From: Streptomyces maremycinicus
GTDB taxonomy: Bacteria > Actinomycetota > Actinomycetes > Streptomycetales > Streptomycetaceae
Direction: 5' to 3'
Length of the DNA: 64,000 nt
NCBI RefSeq assembly: GCF_001184025.1
Contig: NZ_BBYG01000024.1
Location: forward strand, 1 to 64,000
Positions within the stretch are counted from its first letter, which is position 1, and each line of letters begins with the position of its first letter. Below the pieces are notes generated by a model. The model was not told the DNA's origin. It worked only from the letters and a program-made list of their open reading frames with translations, and searched no databases. Below, one piece after another: positions 52,978 through 61,505 of this stretch. Position numbers and translations under genes: made by a program.

Positions 52978-53838
52978 CTATGCCTCAGAATTGGCTGGCC
53001 TGCTGTGTGCCGTGTCGGTGGGGCCGGTCTGTGAGAGTGCGGCGAGCAGTCGCAGTTTCTCGTCGCTGTCGCTGTCCTTGTCGGGGTAGTAGACGACGAG
53101 GATGACGTCGTCGATGGGGAGCTTGTCGCGGTGGAGTCGCAGGTCACCGACTGCGGGGTGGTGGACGGTGGCGGTGCCTCCGTCGAGGTTGCGGACGTCG
53201 TGCCGGGCCCACAGGGTGCGGAACCGCTGGCTGGACAGTGCGAGTTCGCCGACGAGTTCCACGAATCGGGGATTGTCGATGTCGTCCCCGATGCTGGTGC
53301 GCAGGGCGGCGACAAAGCCGGCCGCGGCTTTCGTCCAGTCCTGTTGGAAGGCCTGTTCCTCGGGATCGAGGAACAGGGAGCGAAGCCGGTTCTGGCCCGG
53401 CCGTAGGCGCGGGGAGAGCGCGACGGCCATGGGGTTGGAAGCCAGGACGTCGAACGCGCGTCCCTCGACGAACGCGGGGATCTGAAGGTGGGCGAGGAGC
53501 TGGTGCACTCGTGCCGGTACCTGCTCCGGCCGTTTGCGGCGCGAGGGCTTGGGGCGTGCTGCCGCGAGGCCGAGCAGATACGCCTGCTCGATGTCGTCGA
53601 GGTGCAGGACCCGTGCGAGGGATGCGAGGACCTGAGGCGAAGGGTTCTTGTCGCGGCCACGTTCCAGGCGCAGGTAGTAGTCGGGGCTGATGCCGGCGAG
53701 AAGCGCCACTTCCTCACGGCGCAGCCCGGGCACGCGACGGTTGCCGCCCGGCGGAATCCCCGCCTGCGCCGGGGAGACCAGTTCCCGCCGGGCCCGCAGG
53801 TAGCTGCCGAGCCGGTTGCCGGATTCCTCGTCCTTCAT
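52978..53838 (-). CDS. XRE-family regulator with MmyB-like C-terminal domain
   Basis: 286 residues from ATG 53838. N-terminal HTH: LGSYLRARRELV ... VPGLRREEVALLAGISPDYYLRLERGRDKNPS. The C-terminal domain from about 105 (HQLLAHLQIPAFVEGRAFDVLASNPMAVALSPRL, LRTSIGDDIDNPRFVELVGELALSSQRFRTLWARHDV) is the MmyB ligand-binding PAS-like fold. This large Streptomyces family usually represses or activates a divergently encoded oxidoreductase, which fits the SDR gene starting 195 bases away. Confidence 0.93.
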   Translation of the reverse strand: MKDEESGNRLGSYLRARRELVSPAQAGIPPGGNRRVPGLRREEVALLAGISPDYYLRLERGRDKNPSPQVLASLARVLHLDDIEQAYLLGLAAARPKPSRRKRPEQVPARVHQLLAHLQIPAFVEGRAFDVLASNPMAVALSPRLRPGQNRLRSLFLDPEEQAFQQDWTKAAAGFVAALRTSIGDDIDNPRFVELVGELALSSQRFRTLWARHDVRNLDGGTATVHHPAVGDLRLHRDKLPIDDVILVVYYPDKDSDSDEKLRLLAALSQTGPTDTAHSRPANSEA

Positions 53839-54033
53839 ATCGCCACGGTAATGCGGTGTGCGTGTCTGACAGGGGGTCCTGGCAGGACCAGGGAGAACCG
53901 GGGCCTCTCCTCGCCCGGCGGGTGCTGGCGAGACTGCCGAGGAAGCGTCCGCAAGGACGCAAGGACGCAGCACATCACCGAAGGCCGCCGGTGGCCCGTA
54001 GCCGTCGGCGCCCTGGACCGAAGGGAAGATCTC
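53839..54033. promoter_or_regulatory. Divergent promoter region of MmyB-type regulator and SDR
   Basis: 195 bases with both promoters. ATATCGCCACGGTAATGCGG near the regulator start is locally AT-richer, as in other operators of this family, but no clean palindrome stands out. Confidence 0.4.
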
Positions 54034-54795
54034 GTGGATCTGTCCAACCGCACCGTTCTCGTCGTCGGCGGGACCTCGGGTATCGGGCGGGAGCTGGCCC
54101 GCCGGTTCGCCGCGGCGGGAAGCCAGGTGGCCGTCGCCGGCCGTAGCCGGGAGGCACTCTCGGATCTCGCCGCAGAGGGCTTCGGCACCTTCAGCATCGA
54201 TGTCACCGACAGCGCCTCTGTCGCATCGGCTCGTGACGCCGTGCTCGCCCGGTATCCCGAGCTGGACACCGTAGTGACGATGCAGGGCGTCATGCTCCTC
54301 GAGGACCTGCGCGACCCCGCGCACTTCGAGGCGGCGCGGGTGACGATCGACACCAACCTGGTGGGCAGCATCCGGGTCATCGACGCCTTCACCCCGCACC
54401 TGATCCGGCGGGGCGCAGGCACGATCATCACCGTCACCTCCGGCATCGCCTTCCTGCCCTTCCCGCCCATGCCCACCTACGCCGCCTCGAAGGCCGCGGT
54501 GCACGCCTACTCCGAGGCACTGCGCGCGCAGCTGGACGGCACCGGCGTAGGAGTCGTCGAACTCGTCCCCCCGGCCGTCGCCACAGCGGGCCAGGAAAAG
54601 GTGAATCCGCACGCGCTGCCGCTCGGCGATTTCGCCACCGAGGTCATGCAACTTCTCTCAGCGGATCCCACACCCCGCGAAATCGTCGTGAAGGCGGCTC
54701 TCCTGCACCGCTGGGCGGAGCGCGACGGCACCTACGGCGACCTCGTCGCCCAGCGCTCCGAAGCGCTGGCCATGCTCCCCGGCCGCGCGGGCTGA
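54034..54795 (+). CDS. DltE-like short-chain dehydrogenase/reductase
   Basis: 253 residues from GTG 54034 (AAGGGAAGA upstream; the much longer open frame overlaps the divergent gene and was trimmed). Rossmann TSGIGRELARRF, DVTDSAS, VTMQGVMLL in place of the usual NNAG, catalytic Ser in TVTSGIAFLP and YAASKAAVHAYSEAL. The NAG motif is replaced by MQG, a notable departure. Likely the target gene of the neighbouring regulator; substrate unknown. Confidence 0.9.
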   Translation: MDLSNRTVLVVGGTSGIGRELARRFAAAGSQVAVAGRSREALSDLAAEGFGTFSIDVTDSASVASARDAVLARYPELDTVVTMQGVMLLEDLRDPAHFEAARVTIDTNLVGSIRVIDAFTPHLIRRGAGTIITVTSGIAFLPFPPMPTYAASKAAVHAYSEALRAQLDGTGVGVVELVPPAVATAGQEKVNPHALPLGDFATEVMQLLSADPTPREIVVKAALLHRWAERDGTYGDLVAQRSEALAMLPGRAG

Positions 54796-55021
54796 GCCTC
54801 TTGCCCAGTCGGCGGGCAGACGCTCCGGGCAGCAGCCGCGACCGTGATCGCCTGGCGCTGCCACGGCGAGCGGTGCCTCAGCGGGCGGAAGGGGTTCTGG
54901 GGAAGGGTTCTGACCAGTCACTGGCGTACGGCGGGTGGCCCGACCCTGCGAGCCTGGCCTGCCGGCATGAGGAGGCCTGCGCCACCCGCCGCGCTGCGCC
55001 GGCCTTCGCCGGCCTCGCGGG

Positions 55022-55702
55022 CTAGGAAACCGGCACGTCGGCGTCGGCCGAGTGAGGTACGACGAGGAAGTCGGTGAGGAAGCAGGCGACGCCGCCGTCC
55101 GCCGCGCGGCCGATCCAGGTCGGATACGCGCCGTCGCCCCACCCGGACGTGAACCCGGCGAGGTTGTGGCCGCCCTCGCCCTGGGCCATGAAGACGTCGG
55201 GTCCGTGCCCGACGGACTCCATGGCCGCCCACACCGCCCCTTCCTCGTCCTGCGTCCCCGGAAAGGCGTTCTCGGCCGAGGCGTCGTAGAAGCAACCGGT
55301 ACCCGCGTCCACGCCGTAACCGAAGTACTGCTCGTCCCCCAGTTCCGCCGGATCCTGCCCGGGCAGCAGCGCAAGCTCCCACCCGGCCACCTCCACGTCA
55401 CGTATCACCAGCCGGACGGCCGCGACGCGCGTGTGCGGGTGGGGCCCCGACTCGGCGCCGGGACGAACCAGCGTGGCGACGGCGGCGTCCACGGCGTAAC
55501 GGCCGGGCTCCACCGCGACCGTGAAGGGTTCTACGTCACCGCTGCCCAGGTAGACGAACGGGTCGCACGCCACCACCTGGCCCGTGGCCAGAGCGAGTTC
55601 GCCCACGCGCACCACGGACAGCGTCCCGGTCAGGTCGCGTCCGCACGCGAAGGAGGTCCCGTCGGTGAAGTACCGGGAGTAGTCGGGCGCGGTGATGGGC
55701 AT
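55022..55702 (-). CDS. DUF4241 protein
   Basis: 226 residues from ATG 55702 (GGAAGG upstream). Features of DUF4241: GRYAVDAAVATL, VAAVRLVIRD, WELALLPGQDPAELGDEQYFGYGVDAGTGCFYDASA and GDGAYPTWIGRAADGGVACFLTDFLVV. These proteins often occur near contact-dependent toxins as possible immunity proteins, but no toxin is adjacent. Cytoplasmic; function unknown. Confidence 0.85.
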   Translation of the reverse strand: MPITAPDYSRYFTDGTSFACGRDLTGTLSVVRVGELALATGQVVACDPFVYLGSGDVEPFTVAVEPGRYAVDAAVATLVRPGAESGPHPHTRVAAVRLVIRDVEVAGWELALLPGQDPAELGDEQYFGYGVDAGTGCFYDASAENAFPGTQDEEGAVWAAMESVGHGPDVFMAQGEGGHNLAGFTSGWGDGAYPTWIGRAADGGVACFLTDFLVVPHSADADVPVS

Positions 55703-55922
55703 GCGAGGAACCTTCCGTGAACCGGTGCGTATTGGGTGGATCGTAGAAGCAGGCACTGACATCTCCGGCGCCCTTGCGCCCGCGTCCCGTTGCGCTGCAT
55801 CCCGGGAGCGCTCCGATGACGGGGAGAGGCGAGTCACGGCTGCGAGGTCGCCATTTCCGCAGGCCGGGTGCGGCCGCGGACACCGCAGATCGGTTCACGG
55901 CCTGGGTTTTGCTGCCTCACCG

Positions 55923-55961
55923 CCTGTCGCCCCGGGCAGGAAGATCCTCCGGGGCGACAGG
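55923..55961 (-). terminator. Perfect 13-bp hairpin after secreted 158-aa gene
   Basis: CCTGTCGCCCCGG (55923-55935) pairs with CCGGGGCGACAGG (55949-55961) around a 13-base loop, 20 bases past the stop. Confidence 0.85.
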
Positions 55962-55980
55962 GTTTCGCTGTGCCGGAAGG

Positions 55981-56457
55981 TCAGCCGAAGTCGTACACGG
56001 TGACGGTCACGGAGCCGCCTTCGGCGCTGATGGTGTACTCACCGGGGCCCGTGTAGGGCACGCATCCGTCGGCGAGGATGTCGTCGTCGTTGATGCCGGT
56101 GTCGTCCTCGCCCACGAAGGCGCACACCTCGGTGACGGGGTGGGGGACATACCGGTGCTCGGCGCCGCCGAACAGCGGATAGCGGGGCAGGGTGGGGGTG
56201 TTGATGTCCCGGTCCGGGTGCTCCCACAGGGCGGTCTGCTGACCCCACGGCGCCCTCACCACGACGTGGCCGTATGGTTCGGGCAGGTCGTTGTCGTCGC
56301 TCTCCCGCGGGTTGGAGAAGCTGATCGAGTACGTGATGGGCCCGATGTCCGCCTGGGCCTGAGCTTGGACCGTGCTGACGCTCATCCCGCCGGCCAGCAT
56401 CAGGACGGCTGAAGCAAGGACCGCCAGTCGGCCCGCAGATGTGGGACGCATCCCCAT
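55981..56457 (-). CDS. Secreted hypothetical protein, 158 aa
   Basis: Two ATGs two codons apart; GGAAGG fits either. Signal peptide about 1-36 (LAVLASAVLMLAGGMSVSTVQAQA). Mature part acidic and probably beta-rich: ITYSISFSNPRESDDNDLPEPYGHVVVRAPWG, YTISAEGGSVTVTVYDFG. It resembles the C2-like or jellyroll small secreted proteins, but I do not recognise a family. Monocistronic, with a strong terminator and a palindrome just upstream. Confidence 0.8.
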   Translation of the reverse strand: MGMRPTSAGRLAVLASAVLMLAGGMSVSTVQAQAQADIGPITYSISFSNPRESDDNDLPEPYGHVVVRAPWGQQTALWEHPDRDINTPTLPRYPLFGGAEHRYVPHPVTEVCAFVGEDDTGINDDDILADGCVPYTGPGEYTISAEGGSVTVTVYDFG

Positions 56458-56472
56458 CCCCTTCCACTCAAA

Positions 56473-56488
56473 GTAGTCGAGTGACTAC
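56473..56488 (-). promoter_or_regulatory. Palindrome upstream of secreted gene (possible operator)
   Basis: GTAGTC-GAGT-GACTAC is a perfect 6+6 inverted repeat 16-31 bases before the start codon, where a repressor could block transcription. No adjacent repressor gene. The rest of the 56458-56781 gap shows no gene. Confidence 0.45.
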
Positions 56489-56781
56489 AGCAAGTAGCTT
56501 ATGGAGGGGGGTGGCCGCCCTGGCCGGTCCTCCCGGGTAAACCCCCCGCAGGGATGGGACCGAAGCCTCACGCGGTCATTGCGCGGGCGCACACGCAGCT
56601 TCCTGGACGTGGCCCTGCGATGACCTCCGCGCCCGCGCATCCAACGGCTCACCGGACCTCTCACGCAGGCAGGGGCGGCACCGACCCCTCACCAGCAGCG
56701 CCTCACTCGACCGGCACCCCGTCCTGTTGCGCGCAGGTGCGGGACCGGGGCCGTCCCGGGAAGGGGGTGCCCGCTCGCGGC

Positions 56782-57213
56782 TCAGCCCGCTCCCACCGCC
56801 ACGGGGCCGACCCGGTCCTCCAGCCATGCCGGCAGGTCCAGCAGCCGGACCCCCTCCTGCTCGTTCGGGTCGGTCCGCGCCACCAGGCACACCATCTCCT
56901 GCGTGCCGCTGTTCACCGGCATGTGCGGGACGTCCGCCGGGATGTGGATGTAGTCGCCCGCGCGCAGCACCACATGCTCGGCCAGGCCCTCCCCGTGCCA
57001 CACCTCGACCTGTCCGGACTGGATGAAAATGGCCGATTCGTGGCCCTCGTGCAGGTGAGGCCGACCCCGGCTGCCCGCGGCCATCACCAGCCGGTGCAGA
57101 CACAACCGCTCCGCCCCCGCCGACTGCGCGCTGATGCCCGCCCCGAAGACACCGCCCTGAACTCCCTGGTAGTGGCCGGTCCGAACCACCGAGCACCGCT
57201 TCTGATCTGCCAT
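56782..57213 (-). CDS. Cupin-domain protein
   Basis: 143 residues from ATG 57213 (upstream extension is Cys/Arg-rich and was dropped). Cupin motif 1: GRPHLHEGHESAIFIQSGQVEVWHG; motif 2: GDYIHIPADVPHMPVNSG. Metal ligands H-x-H ... E and a later His are present. A single beta-barrel metal-binding protein; could be an enzyme or sensor. It ends DLPAWLEDRVGPVAVGAG. No operon partner. Confidence 0.88.
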   Translation of the reverse strand: MADQKRCSVVRTGHYQGVQGGVFGAGISAQSAGAERLCLHRLVMAAGSRGRPHLHEGHESAIFIQSGQVEVWHGEGLAEHVVLRAGDYIHIPADVPHMPVNSGTQEMVCLVARTDPNEQEGVRLLDLPAWLEDRVGPVAVGAG

Positions 57214-57584
57214 AAACGCAGTACAACAGCGCGAACAAGACCGTTCGAGCGGTTCGCGCCAGCCCCCGTCCCACTGCATGCGGCGCAGAGGAGTGCCTGC
57301 TCAGGCGGCGTCGCTGAGAGGGAAGAGAAGACGCTGACGTAGGTCGTCCCACAACACCCCGGGCCGACCACCACCCCCGACAAGCCCCCTCCGAGCGTCA
57401 ACTGACGTGCACACCCTGCACACGCACTCATGACAAAAGGCAAGATTTCGCGTGTTTTGCGGCATTTTATGGTTAGCCGGACAGGAAGACGCATGGAAAG
57501 AGAAGCGCGATGCCCAACGAGAGCAGACGAACTGTTCGGGACTCGGAAAGCAGCCGGTAATCACACGGGGAAGCGGGAGAAGAG
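57214..57584. other. Intergenic region between cupin and PRC-barrel genes
   Basis: 371 bases with divergent promoters expected. 57430-57490 is clearly AT-richer (TTTTGCGGCATTTTATGGTTAG), a plausible stress-type promoter of the PRC-barrel gene, but the boxes are not close enough to a known consensus to assign. Confidence 0.35.
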
Positions 57585-58295
57585 ATGATCACGCGAGAGC
57601 AGATCCCGACAGTGCTGGATCATCCGGTCTACGACACCGAGGGCAACAAGATCGGCGACGCCAAGCACGTCTTCCTCGACGATGCCACCGGTCGTCCCGA
57701 GTGGGTGAGCGTCAGAACGGGCCTGTTCGGCACCAGCGAATCCTTCGTGCCCATCCAGGACGCCGCAGTGATCGAGGACCACCTGCAAGTGCCCTACTCC
57801 AAGGACAAGGTCAAAGACGCGCCCCACATCGACGTCGACGCAGGCGGCCACCTGTCCGTACAGGAGGAGCACCACCTGTACGAGTATTACGGCCTTGCCT
57901 GGGACACCGCCTGGCAGCAGGCCAACCAGCCAGGTGAAGGCGGCTGGGCTCACGCCGACGCCACGACTTCTGCCGACACCACTGCTTCCGGCGCGCCGGA
58001 GAGCCGCTACGAGGACACCACCGCGTCGGGCATCGCCCGCAGCGGCGAAGAGCACTCCGGCCCCGCCGCCCCGCAGAGCGGCTACGACGACACCACCGCG
58101 TCGGGCATCGCCCGCAGCGGCAAGGAGCAGGAGGAAGACACCGTCTCCGCCGGCTCCGGCAGCCCCGGGGGCCGCGAGGCGCCGACGAGCGCCGGCGAGC
58201 CGAGGCGCGACACCGCGCGCGGAGAGGCCGAACGGGCCAAGTTGCGCCAGTACTACATCGCCGAAGAACGGCAACGCCGCTCCGACATGCCGTGA
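57585..58295 (+). CDS. PRC-barrel domain protein with repetitive tail
   Basis: 236 residues, ATG 57585 preceded by GGGAGAAGAG. Residues 1-75: PRC barrel (VYDTEGNKIGDAKHVFLDDATGRPEWVSVRTGLFG). 75-120: second conserved block (KDKVKDAPHIDVDAGGHLSVQEEHHLYEYYG). The tail from 125 is disordered and holds two DTTASGIARSG units. It ends RQYYIAEERQRRSDMP. Such proteins are abundant, stress-associated cytoplasmic proteins in Streptomyces; exact role unknown. Confidence 0.9.
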   Translation: MITREQIPTVLDHPVYDTEGNKIGDAKHVFLDDATGRPEWVSVRTGLFGTSESFVPIQDAAVIEDHLQVPYSKDKVKDAPHIDVDAGGHLSVQEEHHLYEYYGLAWDTAWQQANQPGEGGWAHADATTSADTTASGAPESRYEDTTASGIARSGEEHSGPAAPQSGYDDTTASGIARSGKEQEEDTVSAGSGSPGGREAPTSAGEPRRDTARGEAERAKLRQYYIAEERQRRSDMP

Positions 58296-58409
58296 AGAGC
58301 CGATCCAGACGAGATCGGCCTGCTCCGGACCGCCCGCTCGCCGGTACTGATCGAGGCACGCTGGCCACGCAGGCCCGCACGTTGCAAGTCACCTACCTCG
58401 TGGGCCTGT

Positions 58410-59183
58410 TCAGATGCAGATCACGATCTTTCCTCGGGTGCGTCCGCGCTCGGCGTGTGCGTGGGCGTCGGCGATCCGCTCCAGGGGGTAGGCCTGTTCG
58501 ATACGGGGTGTGTAGCGGCCTTGCCCGCCCAGTTACGCCGCCGCGGACAGGAGAGTGGAGTCGTTCACCGCGTGGGCCACATGCGTGCCCAGGCGCTGTG
58601 CGAGGCCGGGGCCGTAGGTGGTGGGAACGGCGCCGAGAGAGGTGAGGAACTCGTGGTTGCGTTCGCTGGCTGTCCCGATCACGGTGCTGGCACCTTGCGC
58701 CACGGCGATCTCGACCGCCGCGCTGCCCACGCCTCCGGCGGCGCCCTCGATGAGGAGGGTGCGCCCCGCGAGGGGGCCGAGCGCGTCGAGCCCACGCATC
58801 GCGGTCACGGACGCGAGAGCGGCGCCTGCGGCCTGCTCGTCGTTCCACGTGGCGGGGGTGTGCGCCCAGGCCGAAAGGATGAGCAGCTCCGCGCTCGCGC
58901 CGGTGACACCGCCCAGCCCGAAGACCCGATCGCCGATGCTCACCCCTCGCACCCCGTCGCCGATCTCGTCGACCACACCGGCGCCGTCGCGCCCGGGAAT
59001 GTCAGGCAGATCCAGAGGGAAGATCTGGTGCAGGGCGCCGGAACGCAGCTTCCAGTCGATGGGATTGACGCTGGCCGCCGCGACGCGGACACGAATCTCA
59101 CCGGGTCCGGGGTGGGGGTCGGGGGCCTGCTCGATCACCAGGGTCTCCGCTCCGCCGTATTCGTGGAACCGGGCTGCACGCAT
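58410..59183 (-). pseudogene. NADP-dependent oxidoreductase (zinc-type ADH/quinone reductase), nonsense and deletion
   Basis: From ATG 59183 the frame encodes MRAARFHEYGGAETLVIEQ, VRVAAASVNPIDWKLRSG, PGRDGAGVVDEIGDGV and the NADP motif GAAGGVGSAAVEIA, a normal MDR start. It stops at TAA 58533-58535, but the same frame continues after the stop with RYTPRIEQAYPLERIADAHAHAERGRTRGKIVICI, the usual family ending, to TGA 58410. About 50 residues between the two parts are also missing. The gene is thus truncated and inactive or nearly so. It has a MerR-type promoter with an operator at 59247-59266. Confidence 0.85.
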
Positions 59184-59239
59184 AAGGGTCTGCCTTACTT
59201 TGACGGGCCGGAACGACGTGTTCATCCGGCGCTCCGTCA

Positions 59240-59270
59240 CTCTAAAACCTGACGTTGACGTGAGGTGCAA
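59240..59270 (-). promoter_or_regulatory. MerR-type promoter and operator of the oxidoreductase gene
   Basis: On the minus strand TTGCAC (-35, 59265-59270) and TTAGAG (-10, 59240-59245) are separated by 19 bases, the overlong spacer typical of MerR-activated promoters. The spacer holds the dyad ACCTGACGTTGACGTGAGGT (59247-59266). Confidence 0.8.
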
Positions 59271-59568
59271 GCCTCAAATGCCGCCGCCCGGCCGGAGGAG
59301 GGCAGGCGCACAGGGGTGAGGTTGCCGAGCGGGCAGGGGTGAGCGTGAGGGCCTGCCCCACCAGGAGAGATCACGCCGCCCGTCACGGCCGACACCCATG
59401 TGTCCTCGGGCGGGCCCCGGCGCTCCCGGCACGACGCGAGGACTGACGTGCGTACGTGAACCGCGTGAACGCCCTCGGGCCCGCCGCCGGGTCATGCTCG
59501 ATCCCGGCGCCGGCAACGGTTCGGATCGGCCCCCAGGGCTGCCTCCGGAGCCGGTATTGCTAGCCTGA

Positions 59569-59588
59569 ACCTGACGTCAACGTGAGGT
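59569..59588 (+). promoter_or_regulatory. Second MerR operator, upstream of the MerR gene
   Basis: ACCTGACGTCAACGTGAGGT differs from the site at 59247 only in the two central bases. It lies 27 bases before the MerR start codon, just after a TAGCCT -10-like hexamer, so binding may autorepress. Confidence 0.8.
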
Positions 59589-59615
59589 ATGAGCGGGAAA
59601 GGAACGACCTGCGTC

Positions 59616-59972
59616 ATGCGCATCGGACAGCTCGCCAGGCGGTCAGGGGTCAGCGTGCGGGCCCTGCGCTACTACGAGGAACAGCGGCTCCTGGAATCGG
59701 CGCGGACGCCCGGTGGGCAGCGTGACTATCCCGACGAAGCTCTGGAGCGGGTCCAGCTCATCCAGGACCTCTTCGCAGCCGGGCTCTCCAGCCGTACCGT
59801 CGTCGAACTCCTGCCGTGCGTGAGCACCGGCGTCGCGACCCCCGCCATGCTCGACCAGCTCATCATCGAACGCGACCGTATCGCCGCACGCATCCAGGAC
59901 CTGACCCGGGCCAAGACCAAACTCGGCCACGTGATCGAGAATGTGACCGCGGCGAACGTGGCGCCGGACTGA
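59616..59972 (+). CDS. MerR-family transcriptional regulator
   Basis: 118 residues from ATG 59616, which gives the canonical MRIGQLARRSGVSVRALRYYEEQRLL start; ATG 59589 would add nine residues. Winged HTH: RTPGGQRDYPDEALERVQLIQDLFAAGLSSRTVVELLPC; dimer coil: LIIERDRIAARIQDLTRAKTKLGHVI. One Cys (C69 area) only, no metal-binding Cys pair, so it probably senses an organic or redox signal. It likely controls the divergent oxidoreductase and itself through the two matching operators. Confidence 0.92.
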   Translation: MRIGQLARRSGVSVRALRYYEEQRLLESARTPGGQRDYPDEALERVQLIQDLFAAGLSSRTVVELLPCVSTGVATPAMLDQLIIERDRIAARIQDLTRAKTKLGHVIENVTAANVAPD

Positions 59973-60088
59973 TCAGCCCGTCGCGAGGGGTGGGGCCCCG
60001 GCCTGTCCGGCATCTACCGGGCGGTCTCCCCACCCGGTCTGGTCCGAAGAGCGCCACCGCACCCCTCCCCCGTACCCGCCATGAACGA

Positions 60089-60674
60089 TCAACGCCTCCA
60101 CGGTATCGGCCTGGCGAAGCCATCAGCCGCAGTAGTCGGCGACAGCGAGAGAGCGGCCACCCAGAGGGAAACGGCGGGAGGCCTCCGGCGACAACGCAGC
60201 AGGACAGCGGCCGCCCAGAGGGAAGCGACCCACGGTGCGGATCCCGCGGTGAAGCGGGCGGCGGGCCAGCCCTGCACCCTTTGGCGGCGGTGATCCCAGA
60301 CGCGGCCGGCGAAGAGGCGGGCCACGACGTAGGCGAGGGCGAACATCCGGTCCCGGTCCCCTTCCCGCACGCCGTGGACGGCCGCGGCCATGACGGTCAG
60401 GCAGGCCATGCCCAGCAGCAGGGCGCGGGTTCTCGTGTGTCCGGCGGCCACGTTGCCGTAGAGGGTGTAGGAGATCCACACGGTCCAGAACGCGGCGAAC
60501 AGCACGGCGTACAGAGCTACGTCGGAAGCATCGGGACCGCCGTACAGGGAGGTGGGCCAGCTGCGCGACACCGGCGACCGCCACCAGGTCGAACAGCTCC
60601 AGCCAGGAGGCGTGCCGGGCGCCTTCCGGGAGCGGGACGGACGGTACAGAGGTCGGATCGTGCGCATTGCGCAC
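60089..60674 (-). pseudogene. LtrA-like membrane protein, frameshifted and C-terminally truncated
   Basis: From GTG 60674 one frame reads LPEGARHASWLELFDLVAVAGVAQLAHL, the LtrA (low temperature requirement A) start with one Phe missing from the usual LELFFDL. Near 60550 it shifts to another frame: LYGGPDASDVALYAVLFAAFWTVWISYTLYGNVAA, LLLGMACLTVMAAAVHGVREGDRDRMFALAYVVARLFAG, WPAARFTAGSAPWVASLW. Only about half of the usual 400 residues remain. A 54-base direct duplication (60153-60174 vs 60207-60228) lies near its end. Confidence 0.8.
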
Positions 60675-60828
60675 CGTAATGCCCTGGCATTGCCGGTCGG
60701 TGTGACGCGGCGTCATCGAGATGCGGCGCCGTCGAAGATCCGCCTGTCCGGCGTCCGGCGTCCGGCGTCCGGCCGTGCTGCCGCCGCCCGCCTGTGCACG
60801 GCTGGGGGTGCCGGCAGGGTGACGACAG
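60602..60828 (-). repeat. Dispersed repeat copy B: ltrA-like promoter and first codons
   Basis: Matches copy A at 36674-36876. It includes the upstream tract with tandem GTCCGGC-type units (about 60755-60778) and the start of the LtrA-like reading frame. Confidence 0.75.
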
Positions 60829-60955
60829 CTGGTCCGGTGAGCTCTCGCGGAGGTACTCCGCGCCGACGCGTATGCCGTGATCGACCGCCGCCGATGCTCA
60901 CTTCACCGTCCTCGGTGAGGAACTCGGGCCTGTCTCCTCTCGCACGTACGGCGGC

Positions 60956-61471
60956 CTACTCGGAGCGGGACGGCTTCTCCGCGGTTGCCTTGGGCGCCTT
61001 GGGTGCTTCCGGTGCCTTGGGGGCGTCCGGGGTCCTGGGGGGCTTGCTGAAGTCGTCCTTCTTGGGCCTGTTCTCCAGATCCTGGTCCTTTTGGAGGTCG
61101 CCGTGTTCCCTCACCGTCGCGCTCGCGTCCTGCATGCCGACGGAGGCTGCCTTGGTGACCGAGCCGGGGTCCTGGGCGTACTGGGCCTGGGTGCCGGCGG
61201 ATGCCTGGGTGGTCTGGATGAAGGAGCCGAGGAAGCCCAGGACGGCCCGCGCCTCGGGCGAGGTCTCCTGCACGATCTTCGCGCGGGAGGAGGCACCGTG
61301 GATCGCGTTGTTGAACAGGCTGGTGCTCGTGTCGTCGTAGGTGCCGTCGTCGCAGTCCTCGAAGTCGACGTCCTCGCCCGGCTGCGGCTTCGTGCTGTCG
61401 GTGGTCACGGAGAAGAGCCCCGCGCCCTTGCCGGCGGCGTTGAAGATGTGGTCGAACACCACGGTCGTCAC
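60956..61471 (-). CDS. Hypothetical protein, 171 aa, partner of aerolysin-like gene
   Basis: ATG 61471, 35 bases behind the aerolysin-like gene on the same strand. N-terminal part: TTVVFDHIFNAAGKGAGLFSVTT, acidic DVDFEDCDDGTYDD, helix ARAVLGFLGSFIQTTQASAG. From about 125 it becomes a Lys/Pro/Ala-rich low-complexity tail (KAPEAPKAPKATAEKPSRSE). No signal peptide. Family not recognised. Operon position suggests a chaperone, inhibitor or co-toxin of the pore-former; that is inference. Confidence 0.75.
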   Translation of the reverse strand: MTTVVFDHIFNAAGKGAGLFSVTTDSTKPQPGEDVDFEDCDDGTYDDTSTSLFNNAIHGASSRAKIVQETSPEARAVLGFLGSFIQTTQASAGTQAQYAQDPGSVTKAASVGMQDASATVREHGDLQKDQDLENRPKKDDFSKPPRTPDAPKAPEAPKAPKATAEKPSRSE

Positions 61472-61505
61472 CTCTGGTCGTCGTCGTGGCGGCGGTGCCG
61501 CGTGG

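Noticed and set aside
57430-57490. SigB-type promoter before the PRC-barrel gene
   Set aside because: GTTT and GGTTAG boxes are present but spacing is too short for the consensus.
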